Source: an uncultured Porphyromonas sp.
GTDB lineage: Bacteria; Bacteroidota; Bacteroidia; Bacteroidales; Porphyromonadaceae
DNA length: 64,000 nt
NCBI RefSeq assembly: GCF_938039215.1
Contig: NZ_CALHVI010000031.1
Coordinates: 1 to 64,000 of the forward strand
Direction: 5' to 3'
This document shows, one piece after another, positions 1-6,996 of the stretch. The translations under genes and the position numbers were made by a program. Numbering within the stretch: the first letter of the stretch is position 1; each line of letters opens with the position of its first letter. Below the pieces are notes generated by a model, which made no database searches, had not been told where the DNA came from, and was given only the letters and a program-made list of their open reading frames with translations.

Positions 1-56
1 CGGTAGGTCGGTCGACCGACCCACAGTAGGTTTTTTCGGCGACCTACCGTAGGTCG
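1..56. repeat. 23-bp-period palindrome array, copy 1 (cut by window edge)
   Basis: Three palindrome units of the CCTACNGTAGG type have centres at 2, 25 and 48, exactly 23 bp apart. The first unit is cut by the start of the window. It is the same element as the arrays near 9610, 30230, 34715, 41245, 59515 and 63470. It lies upstream of the CvpA gene and contains no reading frame. Confidence 0.9.
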
Positions 57-158
57 GTTTGGAGGCCTTTCGCCAGCCACTCCCGAGAGGGGTGTACATT
101 CGTCCTTTTATAGGTAGGACCTACTCGTAGTACAGGGCTAAGTCTAGCGAGGATACAC

Positions 159-166
159 TAACTTTG
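159..166 (+). promoter_or_regulatory. possible -7 promoter element for cvpA-HD operon
   Basis: TAACTTTG fits the Bacteroidetes -7 consensus TAnnTTTG and lies about 45 bp before the CvpA start. No clear TTG -33 element is seen at the expected spacing, so this is a weak call. Confidence 0.4.
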
Positions 167-211
167 GGAACTCAAAGCAATAGAAAGTAGTACAGACAGC
201 ATAAGCAAGTG

Positions 212-901
212 ATGAACCAACTTGATCTATTCCTCGGAGGCGGGGTCCTCCTCTTCGCCCTCGGCGGGCTCTTCGGTGGTGCCGTGCGACGAGTCATCCA
301 GATAGCCGCCCTCATCATCGCCTTCCGTGAGGCGTGGCGCTTAGCCCCATGGATCGAAAGCCTCTTCGGTGGGGGCGATGGCCAGAGCATCGGAGGCTGG
401 GGCTTCATCATCCCCCTCGTCTCCTTCGCACTTATCTACATGGGCATCCGCATGGTAGGGAGCTGGTTCAGCTCACTTACCAAGGGGACATTCCTCTTCG
501 TCCTCGACAGGATCATTGGTCTGGTCCTCGGACTTCTCGTCGGAGTCTACCTCCTAGGCTACGGCTGCCTCCTCATCGAAGGGATCTTCCCCACAGCTCC
601 CTACGATGCAGCCAGCGGTACGCCCCCCTCCTCCCGTCAGAGCTCCTACCTCTACCCTCGCCTCATCAGTTCGGTCGATGATATTCGACGAGTGAAGACC
701 GCTCTCTTCGGTGGCGAGGAAGCACCAGACTCTGTACCCGTCACTCCCGAGCCTGCGATGCCCGCTACCCCAGCTCCCCAGCCTTCTACCCCCAAGACGA
801 CCACTCCAGCGTCCCGCACGACTAAGCAGAAGGCTCCAGCGTCTCGCACCGCCAAGCCTAAGACACCCGCTTCACGCACCTCCAAGCCTACCCGTAAGTA
901 A
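212..901 (+). CDS. CvpA family inner-membrane protein
   Basis: This protein of about 229 residues is hydrophobic in its first half, with roughly four membrane segments near residues 6-25, 28-45, 64-84 and 95-120, the layout of the CvpA family (named for colicin V production in E. coli; exact role unclear). The last ~60 residues are a Pro/Ala/Thr/Lys-rich tail carrying three imperfect copies of a PASRT-K motif, probably disordered and cytoplasmic. A GTG codon precedes the ATG directly; the ATG at 212 was chosen. The stop codon overlaps the start of the next gene by one base (TAATG), so the two are translationally coupled. Confidence 0.75.
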   Translation: MNQLDLFLGGGVLLFALGGLFGGAVRRVIQIAALIIAFREAWRLAPWIESLFGGGDGQSIGGWGFIIPLVSFALIYMGIRMVGSWFSSLTKGTFLFVLDRIIGLVLGLLVGVYLLGYGCLLIEGIFPTAPYDAASGTPPSSRQSSYLYPRLISSVDDIRRVKTALFGGEEAPDSVPVTPEPAMPATPAPQPSTPKTTTPASRTTKQKAPASRTAKPKTPASRTSKPTRK

Positions 902-1440
902 TGGATCCATTAGCCCTCATTCACCGATACTATACACCAGGGAGCGACATCGAGCGCATCCTGCGCCTGCATGCCGAGGATGTCACTGGACTTGCCCTAG
1001 AGCTCCTCGACGCTCACCCCGAGATGCAGCTCGACCGCACCTTCGTCGCTGAGGCAGCCATGCTCCACGACATCGGGATCTTCCAGACGAATGCCCCCGA
1101 CATCTTCTGCACGGGCGAAGCTCCCTACATCCTCCACGGCTACCTCGGAGCAGAACTCCTTCGTAGCCTTGGCCTGCCTCGGCATGCGTATGTAGCCGAG
1201 CGACATACGGGCAGTGGCCTTACTGCCGAAGAGATCCTAGAGCGAGGCATCCCCCTTCCCCCTGGGATCTACACCCCCGTCAGTGCCGAGGAGGAGCTGA
1301 TCTGCTATGCCGACAAGTTCTTCTCCAAGACCAAGCTCGGCCAGAAGAAGAGCCTCGACAAGGTGCGTAGTGGCTTCGCTAAGCATGGCGATGCTGCCCT
1401 CCGTCGCTTCGACCAGCTCCACGAGAAGTATGGGCTTTAG
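901..1440 (+). CDS. HD domain phosphohydrolase
   Basis: A 179-residue soluble protein with a typical HD-domain metal motif, MLHDIG, with His56-Asp57. A conserved ERHTGSG stretch follows and a late Asp sits in the YADKFFSK segment, as in small HD hydrolases of the YedJ/YfbR-like type. Such proteins cleave phosphomonoesters or nucleotides; the substrate cannot be read from sequence. It is coupled to the upstream CvpA gene by a one-base overlap and is the last gene of that two-gene operon, since a separate promoter for efp follows. Confidence 0.8.
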   Translation: MDPLALIHRYYTPGSDIERILRLHAEDVTGLALELLDAHPEMQLDRTFVAEAAMLHDIGIFQTNAPDIFCTGEAPYILHGYLGAELLRSLGLPRHAYVAERHTGSGLTAEEILERGIPLPPGIYTPVSAEEELICYADKFFSKTKLGQKKSLDKVRSGFAKHGDAALRRFDQLHEKYGL

Positions 1441-1466
1441 TCTCAAGGCTATTCCTTAGTTTTTCC

Positions 1467-1474
1467 TATTTTTG
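1467..1474 (+). promoter_or_regulatory. -7 promoter element of efp
   Basis: TATTTTTG matches TAnnTTTG and lies 39 bp before the efp ATG, in a T-rich gap. A clean -33 TTG is not visible. Confidence 0.5.
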
Positions 1475-1513
1475 CACTGCATAAACTGAGCAAACATTTC
1501 TAAATAAATATCT

Positions 1514-2083
1514 ATGGCTACTACAGCAGACTTCCGTAATGGTATGTGCCTCGACATCGATGGGCAGTACTACTTCATCGTCGAATTCCTCCACGTCAAG
1601 CCCGGTAAGGGTCCAGCTTTCGTTCGCTCTAAGCTGAAGAACGTGGCTACGGGTCGTGTCATCGACAAGACTTGGAACAGCGGCGTGAAGGTCGAAGAAG
1701 TTCGCATCGAGCGTCGTCCCTACCAGTACCTCTACAAGGATGAGATGGGGCTGAACTTCATGCACCCTGAGACCTTCGAGCAGATCTCTATCCCCGAGGC
1801 CGTCATCGATGGAGTCCAGTTCCTCAAGGAAGGTGACACCGTCGAAGCTATGGTCCATGCAGCCTCTGAGACCGTCCTGACCTGCGAGCTCCCTGCTCAC
1901 GTAGACCTTCGTGTCACCTACACCGAGCCAGGCCTCAAGGGCGACACCGCCACCAACACCCTCAAGCCTGCTACCGTCGAAACGGGTGCAGAGGTACGTG
2001 TCCCCCTCTTCATCAGCGAAGGTGAGCTGATCACCATCGACACCCGCAACGGTTCCTATATCGGTCGTGTGAAGGAAGCCTAA
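1514..2083 (+). CDS. efp: translation elongation factor P
   Basis: A 189-residue protein with the three OB-like domains of EF-P, which enters the ribosomal E site and relieves stalling at polyproline stretches. The KOW-like first domain carries the loop HVKPGKGPAF; Lys32 is in the position that is post-translationally modified in many bacteria. No modification enzyme gene is seen in this window. The length is normal for the family (185-190). It has its own -7 element and ends at a strong palindromic terminator, so it is probably monocistronic. Confidence 0.96.
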   Translation: MATTADFRNGMCLDIDGQYYFIVEFLHVKPGKGPAFVRSKLKNVATGRVIDKTWNSGVKVEEVRIERRPYQYLYKDEMGLNFMHPETFEQISIPEAVIDGVQFLKEGDTVEAMVHAASETVLTCELPAHVDLRVTYTEPGLKGDTATNTLKPATVETGAEVRVPLFISEGELITIDTRNGSYIGRVKEA

Positions 2084-2106
2084 GCGCCCCCTTCGTCATC
2101 CGAACC

Positions 2107-2154
2107 AAAGACCCCGCCCCGACTTCTCCAGCGAGAAGTCGGGGCGGGGTCTTT
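2107..2154. terminator. bidirectional terminator between efp and malic enzyme
   Basis: A perfect 19-bp GC-rich stem with a four-base loop is flanked by AAAG and CTTT, lying between two convergent genes. It can serve both strands. Confidence 0.85.
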
Positions 2155-2213
2155 AGTATCTAAGCCTACCTTAGCCGAGGGCGATCTATGCCCCAGCCAA
2201 GGAGTCTAAGCTC

Positions 2214-3491
2214 TTAGCCCAAGAGTGAGGTGAGATGCTCAGCGTAGGCAGCCCAGTCCGTGATCGTATGACGTGCTACCCCACTCTCCATCGCTGCCCG
2301 TGCTACAGCCGTAGAGACCTCGACGATGAGGCGACGGTCGACGGGCTTGGGGATGAAGTATTCAGGACCAAAGGTCAGCTCCTTCGCTCCATAAGCCTGA
2401 CACACATACTCGGGGACGGGCTCCTTCGCCAGAACAGCGATAGCTCGTGTGGCGGCCAACTCCATCTCCCCATTGATCGCCGTAGCATGCGTATCAAGTG
2501 CACCACGGAAGATATAGGGGAAGGCTAGGACGTTGTTGATCTGGTTGGGGTAGTCAGTACGCCCCGTACTCATCAAGACCTCAGGGTTAGCAGCCTTTGC
2601 CTCCTCGTAGGAGATCTCTGGGGTAGGATTAGCTAGGGCAAAGATGATGGGATGCTCAGCCATGGTCTTCACCATCTCCCCTGTGACCATGCCTCCCTTT
2701 GACAGACCGACGAAGACATCCGCGCCGACAAGCGCTTCCGCTAGTGTCGTCAGCTCTTCTTCCTTGGTAGCGAACTCCCGCTTCATCTCGTTGAGGTCGG
2801 AGCGAGAAGCTCGGATAACTCCCTTCGAGTCTGTCATCACGATATGCTCGTGCTTAGCACCCAGTGCACAGTAGAGGCGAGCACAAGCGATAGCCGCAGC
2901 TCCTGCACCCGAGATCACAATCCGCACATCGCCAATAGGCTTACCCGCTAGCTCCAGAGCATTCAATAGCCCAGCACCCGAGATAATGGCCGTACCGTGC
3001 TGGTCATCGTGCATCACTGGGATGGGAAGCTCCTCCTTGAGTCGGCGCTCGATCTCGAAACATTCGGGAGCCTTGATATCCTCTAGGTTAATTGCCCCGA
3101 AGGTAGGAGCAATAGCCTTGACCGCAGCGATGAATGCCTCGGGATCCGTAGCATCGACCTCGATGTCGAAGGCATCAATCCCCGAATAGATCTTGAAGAG
3201 CAGAGCCTTACCCTCCATGACAGGTTTACTTGCCTCTGCACCGATATTCCCAAGGCCTAGGACGGCGGTCCCATTGGAGATCACCCCCACAAGGTTCCCC
3301 TTACTCGTATAGCGATAGGCATCTTCGGGACGCTCAGCGATCGCTAGACAAGGCTCAGCGACACCAGGCGAATAGGCCAGCGAGAGGTCATAGGCCGTAG
3401 CATAAGGCTTAGTAGGTATGATGGCGATCTTGCCAGGGCGACCCTCTTCGTGGTAGCGCAAGGCAGCTTCTTGGGTGATCTTGGTGGGCAT
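2214..3491 (-). CDS. NAD(P)-dependent malic enzyme, short form
   Basis: Oxaloacetate-decarboxylating malate dehydrogenase: malate to pyruvate plus CO2, producing NAD(P)H. The 425 residues hold the N-terminal catalytic domain (YSPGVAEP with Tyr40, the LEDIKAPECF and DDQHGTA metal-site motifs) and the C-terminal Rossmann domain (ISGAGAAAIA). The enzyme stops there: the phosphotransacetylase-like domain that makes MaeB about 760 residues long is absent, and there is no sign of truncation because the gene ends cleanly at a terminator. It is monocistronic and convergent to efp. Cofactor preference cannot be told. Confidence 0.92.
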   Translation of the reverse strand: MPTKITQEAALRYHEEGRPGKIAIIPTKPYATAYDLSLAYSPGVAEPCLAIAERPEDAYRYTSKGNLVGVISNGTAVLGLGNIGAEASKPVMEGKALLFKIYSGIDAFDIEVDATDPEAFIAAVKAIAPTFGAINLEDIKAPECFEIERRLKEELPIPVMHDDQHGTAIISGAGLLNALELAGKPIGDVRIVISGAGAAAIACARLYCALGAKHEHIVMTDSKGVIRASRSDLNEMKREFATKEEELTTLAEALVGADVFVGLSKGGMVTGEMVKTMAEHPIIFALANPTPEISYEEAKAANPEVLMSTGRTDYPNQINNVLAFPYIFRGALDTHATAINGEMELAATRAIAVLAKEPVPEYVCQAYGAKELTFGPEYFIPKPVDRRLIVEVSTAVARAAMESGVARHTITDWAAYAEHLTSLLG

Positions 3492-3639
3492 ATATTTAAG
3501 TGGATAAGAAATAATGATACTTGTGAGACTACAACAAGCTAAGCTAGAAAATGTTGCCTACCAGATGTAGCCACAAGGAGATTTATCTAAATTCAATGAA
3601 TAGGGTGTAGGAGCTAGGGCTAGAGGTAGCCCCACCCTT

Positions 3640-4266
3640 CTACTCGGAGGCTGGATGATCAAGCAGGAACTTCTTCGTGATCTCTAAAAGAGCATCAGCC
3701 AAGATCTGCCGCCCAGCCTTCGTACTGAAATCAATACCACAGAAGGTGGAGCGCCTTCCTCGTAGAAGGATATAATACAACCCTCCCGTGAGCACTGCAA
3801 ACAAAGCCTCTGGCATGATCCGATCCTTATCGATCAGCTTAGCGAACCCCGGCAAGAACTCGGTGAGCGTATCCTCCCTTCGTCGAGCGCTCTTGCGGGT
3901 TAATGGGCTGTCTTCGTACATCTCCCATACCATGATGGACTGCATGTCCTTACTCTTGTATATGGCATCGATGAACTGGGTGATCAGTGCCCTGAAGAAC
4001 TCCTCTGATGTAGCATACTTCGCTACATCTAGACCGATATGATCATTGAGGAAGAAGTCAAACTGAGAGGTATAGGCTCGGATAAGCCCTTCATCACTCT
4101 TGTACCTGCGCTCTAGGACGATGACATCGGTCTTAGAGACCCTAGAGACTTCCTTGATGGTAACCGAAGAAACGCCCTTCTCCTTGATGATCTGCCTGAC
4201 GGCATCCATCACATCCTTCTCGATCTGACGAGCTGTGCGTCTTCCTGAATATCTTCTTTCGTACAT
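3640..4266 (-). CDS. TetR/AcrR family transcriptional regulator
   Basis: A 208-residue protein with an N-terminal helix-turn-helix of TetR type at about residues 15-60 (a helix beginning DAVRQIIKEKG, then SVTIKEVSRVSKTD), followed by an all-helical ligand domain. The basic start MYERRYSGRR is typical of DNA-binding N-termini. No efflux pump or enzyme gene lies immediately beside it, so the target is unknown. The nearest gene is the malic enzyme, 148 bp downstream on the same strand. The assignment rests on the HTH region and length; the C-terminal part is not recognisable. Confidence 0.75.
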   Translation of the reverse strand: MYERRYSGRRTARQIEKDVMDAVRQIIKEKGVSSVTIKEVSRVSKTDVIVLERRYKSDEGLIRAYTSQFDFFLNDHIGLDVAKYATSEEFFRALITQFIDAIYKSKDMQSIMVWEMYEDSPLTRKSARRREDTLTEFLPGFAKLIDKDRIMPEALFAVLTGGLYYILLRGRRSTFCGIDFSTKAGRQILADALLEITKKFLLDHPASE

Positions 4267-4571
4267 ACTAGATGAGAGCTAGCTATGCTCCTTACTTCCT
4301 GCAAAATAAGGAAATATCAAAAGACAAATATGCATCTCCCGAAATTTCCTCAGTGATCAGATGCTGGATCAAGCTAGCCTACGACATCAAACACCCAACT
4401 CAGCACCTCTCCTCTCCCCCACCTAGAGCAACCCAACACCCCTAAAAGCAACCATGGGACTGCGTCACAGCCTAGCTCGTGACACAGTCCCATGGTACTA
4501 TTTCTAATTGGGCGGATTCACTCCGCACCTGGGGCTGACCCTACTTCGGATCGCCCCTTAAGACAAGCAGC
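4267..4571. other. intergenic region, hairpin only
   Basis: No coding frame is supported between the TetR gene and the carbonic anhydrase remnant. The only structure is the long hairpin at 4451-4496. Confidence 0.6.
4451..4496 (-). terminator. hairpin downstream of carbonic anhydrase remnant
   Basis: An 18-bp stem with one mismatch (ACCATGGGACTG-CGTCAC against its complement) and a ten-base loop. Read on the minus strand it is followed by a T-rich stretch. It probably terminated the now broken gene upstream. Confidence 0.6.
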
Positions 4572-4709
4572 TTAGAGGAAGTAAACCTTACCCGAAGCCA
4601 AGTCATAGACAGCTCCGCAAATCTTGATCTTGCCTTCGTCCTCCAGCTTCTTGAGGATGGGGCTATCTCTGCGGATTTCATTCACCGTCTGCAGGATCAT
4701 GCTCAAGAT
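4572..4709 (-). pseudogene. C-terminal remnant of a beta-class carbonic anhydrase
   Basis: On the minus strand a 45-codon open stretch reads ...TVNEIRRDSPILKKLEDEG and then KIKICGAVYDLASGKVYFL before a TAA stop. This is the typical end of bacterial beta-carbonic anhydrases (R-x-x-SPIL-K-LE--G-IKI-GA-YDL-TGKV-F). An in-frame TAG lies directly upstream, and the part carrying the zinc ligands (Cys-x-Asp-x-Arg and His-x-x-Cys) is not found in the next 100 bases before the neighbouring lipoprotein gene. The gene therefore seems to have lost its first ~80%. The longest ATG-initiated piece is 42 codons (4572-4700). Function is unlikely. Confidence 0.7.
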
Positions 4710-4807
4710 CTACTAGGGAAACAAGGTTAGCTGGGCTCAATGAGGATTGCTCCGATGTAGGCTCATCACGAGCTCCTCCAACAAGCCAAATAGTCGACCG
4801 AGCTAAT

Positions 4808-5236
4808 CTAGGGCTTAGGAGTGCGCGTGTAAGCAAGTGCTCGATCGTAGTGCCGTGCGAGCATATCCTCTTCTATACCCCAAATGTAAAGCGTATCTCG
4901 CTCAATCAGGTAATACTCCTCGTAAGTTCTATTCGAGAGCTTTAGTCCAAGGCCATAGACAAAGAGATAGAGATGATCATTCCCTTTCGTGTAGAACAAC
5001 CGCTTACCACCTGGGTAGCCGAAGCCTACACACGAACCATCAGCCTTGAACTCGATGGTTTTATCTCCTTCGAGAATTTGCTCAGGGCGATTCCCAATAT
5101 AAGTCCAAGCCCCTATGAGGCGTGGATCACGCTCTTTCTTCGACAGGTCGGGGGCTTTCTCATCGCAGGAGACGAGCCCGATACAGAAGGACAGCAAGAG
5201 CAGAAGCAGTCCCGATGTGAATAGATTCTTTTTCAT
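4808..5236 (-). CDS. lipoprotein of unknown function (lipocalin-like size)
   Basis: A 142-residue protein with a clear lipoprotein signal: two Lys, a hydrophobic core and the lipobox LVSC with Cys24. The mature part has the rhythm of a small beta-barrel (LIGAWTYIG, then TIEFKADGSCVG, YLIERDTLYIW), resembling small lipocalin-like or DUF-type lipoproteins of Bacteroidetes that begin with a 'GxW' strand. No catalytic motif is visible. It stands alone, just upstream of the carbonic anhydrase remnant on the same strand. Function not assigned. Confidence 0.7.
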   Translation of the reverse strand: MKKNLFTSGLLLLLLSFCIGLVSCDEKAPDLSKKERDPRLIGAWTYIGNRPEQILEGDKTIEFKADGSCVGFGYPGGKRLFYTKGNDHLYLFVYGLGLKLSNRTYEEYYLIERDTLYIWGIEEDMLARHYDRALAYTRTPKP

Positions 5237-5540
5237 TGTACACTCCCTCTTATTTTAGTTAGTGAAGCTCTAGGGCAAATATAGGGAGAAGAGTAATTAT
5301 ATCAAAGGAAACAAGATATACTAAATGTACATCACTATTATTCAATCAAATACAACACAACAATTAGATCCAACTAGCTGCTTCTGCTCCACCCCAATGG
5401 AGAGGCAAGCACCCTCCTTGGGTGCGCTACTAGGACGATGAGAAACTAAGAAGCGAGCAAGGGGGCGGGAAGGAAGGGGATAAGGAAGTGAGAGAGTGAG
5501 GAATCGGGGCTGCAAGGGAGCACAGGAGCGAGATAAATAA
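5237..5540. other. intergenic region without recognisable gene
   Basis: About 300 bases between the lipoprotein gene and the L20 terminator. The first part is AT-rich (probably the lipoprotein promoter), the remainder purine-rich. No frame or repeat is supported. Confidence 0.5.
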
Positions 5541-5585
5541 GCGAAGCCCTACCCGAGAGGTAATTGACCTCATCGGGTAGGGCTT
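5541..5585 (-). terminator. terminator of the thrS-infC-rpmI-rplT operon
   Basis: The stem AAGCCCTACCCGA pairs with TCGGGTAGGGCTT, interrupted by GAGGT-AATT-GACCTC. It lies 35 bp after the rplT stop on the minus strand. Confidence 0.7.
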
Positions 5586-5619
5586 CTGCTATGCGATTGA
5601 GTAGTTCGCTAGGGAGCGA

Positions 5620-5964
5620 CTACTTTACCTTAGCTACGATGGCCTTGAAGGCTTCGGGGTGGTTGACAGCGAGGTCAGCGAGGACCTTGCGGTTGATCTC
5701 GATACCCTGAGCGTGGAGAGCGCCCATCAGGCGAGAGTAGGAGAGCCCTTCGAGACGTGCAGCAGCGTTGATACGCTGGATCCAAAGCGCACGGAAGTTA
5801 CGCTTCTTGTTCTTACGGTCACGGAAGGCGTAGGTGAGCCCCTTCTCCCAAGTGTTCTTGGCGACTGTCCAGACGTTCTTGCGAGCACCGTAGTACCCAC
5901 GAGTGAGCTTAAGGATGCGCTTGCGCTTAGCGCGAGAAGCTACATGATTGACTGATCTTGGCAT
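5620..5964 (-). CDS. rplT: 50S ribosomal protein L20
   Basis: A 114-residue basic protein starting MPRSVNHVASR and containing the family signature KLTRGYYGARKNVWTVAKN. L20 binds 23S rRNA early in assembly of the large subunit. Length and order agree with the conserved infC-rpmI-rplT cluster, here preceded by thrS. It lies 113 bp after rpmI and is followed by a hairpin terminator. In other bacteria L20 represses its own operon; no recognisable L20-binding leader was identified here. Confidence 0.98.
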   Translation of the reverse strand: MPRSVNHVASRAKRKRILKLTRGYYGARKNVWTVAKNTWEKGLTYAFRDRKNKKRNFRALWIQRINAAARLEGLSYSRLMGALHAQGIEINRKVLADLAVNHPEAFKAIVAKVK

Positions 5965-6077
5965 GATGTTTCTTCTTTGTGATTGGTAGCGACCAGACCT
6001 TGGGACGAGCCCTTGGTGATGGTACTTGGATTAGCTTACCTCTCTGTTACTGAATAATCGTTGTGCAAACTTGCCGT

Positions 6078-6275
6078 TTAGCGGAGACGGAGGAGTTCCT
6101 TGACTTCGCGTACGTCTACCTTGTCCACAGTGGTGAAGTAGGTGAGGTTACGCTTTTGCTTCTTCGTCTTCTTCGTGAGGATGTGACTCTTGAAGGCATG
6201 TTTGCGCTTGATCTTCCCAGAGCCAGTGAGCGCGAAACGCTTCTTAGCGCTGGAGTTTGTCTTCAGCTTAGGCAT
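6078..6275 (-). CDS. rpmI: 50S ribosomal protein L35
   Basis: A 65-residue, strongly basic protein beginning MPKLKTNSSAKKRF with the family motif HILTKKTKKQKRNL. Normal length. It sits between infC (85 bp upstream) and rplT. The gap upstream on the transcript contains an imperfect hairpin (CAACCCCA against TGGAGTTG) that could influence expression, but this is weak. Confidence 0.97.
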   Translation of the reverse strand: MPKLKTNSSAKKRFALTGSGKIKRKHAFKSHILTKKTKKQKRNLTYFTTVDKVDVREVKELLRLR

Positions 6276-6360
6276 TTTCTTTTTGTTTATATGAGTTATT
6301 TACTGACCCAACTCCACTGACGCAGCCTATGCGCGAGGTGCTGGGATGGGGTTGCTTAGT

Positions 6361-6960
6361 TTATTCGGCAGACGCTTCTTCGCTCTGCTCTTCACGCTGG
6401 GGCTTTTCCTTCTTGGACGAAGGAGCTGGAGTAGCGACCTTCTTAGGGGCGAGCATGATAGTCATGCGCTTCCCTTCGAGGACGGGCATACTCTCGACGC
6501 GACCATAGTCCTCCAGATCATTTGCGAAGCGCAGGAGAAGCACTTCACCCTGATCCTTGAAGAGGATGGATCGACCACGGAAGAAGACATAAGCCTTGAC
6601 CTTCGAGCCTTCGCTGAGGAAGCCCTTAGCGTGCTTGAGCTTGAAGTTGTAGTCGTGATCATCGGTCTGAGGGCCGAAACGGATCTCCTTGACGACGACC
6701 TTGACGCTCTTAGCCTTCTGTTCCTTCTGCTTCTTCTTCAGCTGGAAGATGAACTTCTGATAGTCTACGACGCGACATACTGGAGGGTTGACATTGGGAG
6801 AGATCTCTACGAGGTCAAGCTCTTGGTCATTTGCGATACGAAGAGCCTGCTGTATCGTATATACCCCCTGCTCTACATTGTCCCCGACGAGACGGACTTC
6901 CTTGACGCGGATAGCCTCGTTCGTGCGGTACTGGAACTTTTGTTTGTTGTCTACTGCCAT
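6361..6960 (-). CDS. infC: translation initiation factor IF-3
   Basis: A 199-residue IF-3, which binds the 30S subunit and checks start-codon pairing. The N-domain begins YRTNEAIRVKEVRLVG and a charged linker (QLKKKQKEQKAK) leads into the C-domain with VVVKEIRFGPQTDDHDYNFK. After the conserved end there is a ~25-residue Lys/Glu/Ser tail typical of Bacteroidetes. The start is a plain ATG, not the rare ATT used for autoregulation in E. coli. It lies 36 bp after thrS in the same operon. Confidence 0.97.
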   Translation of the reverse strand: MAVDNKQKFQYRTNEAIRVKEVRLVGDNVEQGVYTIQQALRIANDQELDLVEISPNVNPPVCRVVDYQKFIFQLKKKQKEQKAKSVKVVVKEIRFGPQTDDHDYNFKLKHAKGFLSEGSKVKAYVFFRGRSILFKDQGEVLLLRFANDLEDYGRVESMPVLEGKRMTIMLAPKKVATPAPSSKKEKPQREEQSEEASAE

Positions 6961-6996
6961 TCAGTATTATTGATTGTATCCTATCACTGAAGTCCA

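Noticed and set aside
6346..6990. 214-codon Leu/Asp-rich open frame on the plus strand
   Set aside because: Antisense shadow of infC, a clear translation factor gene.
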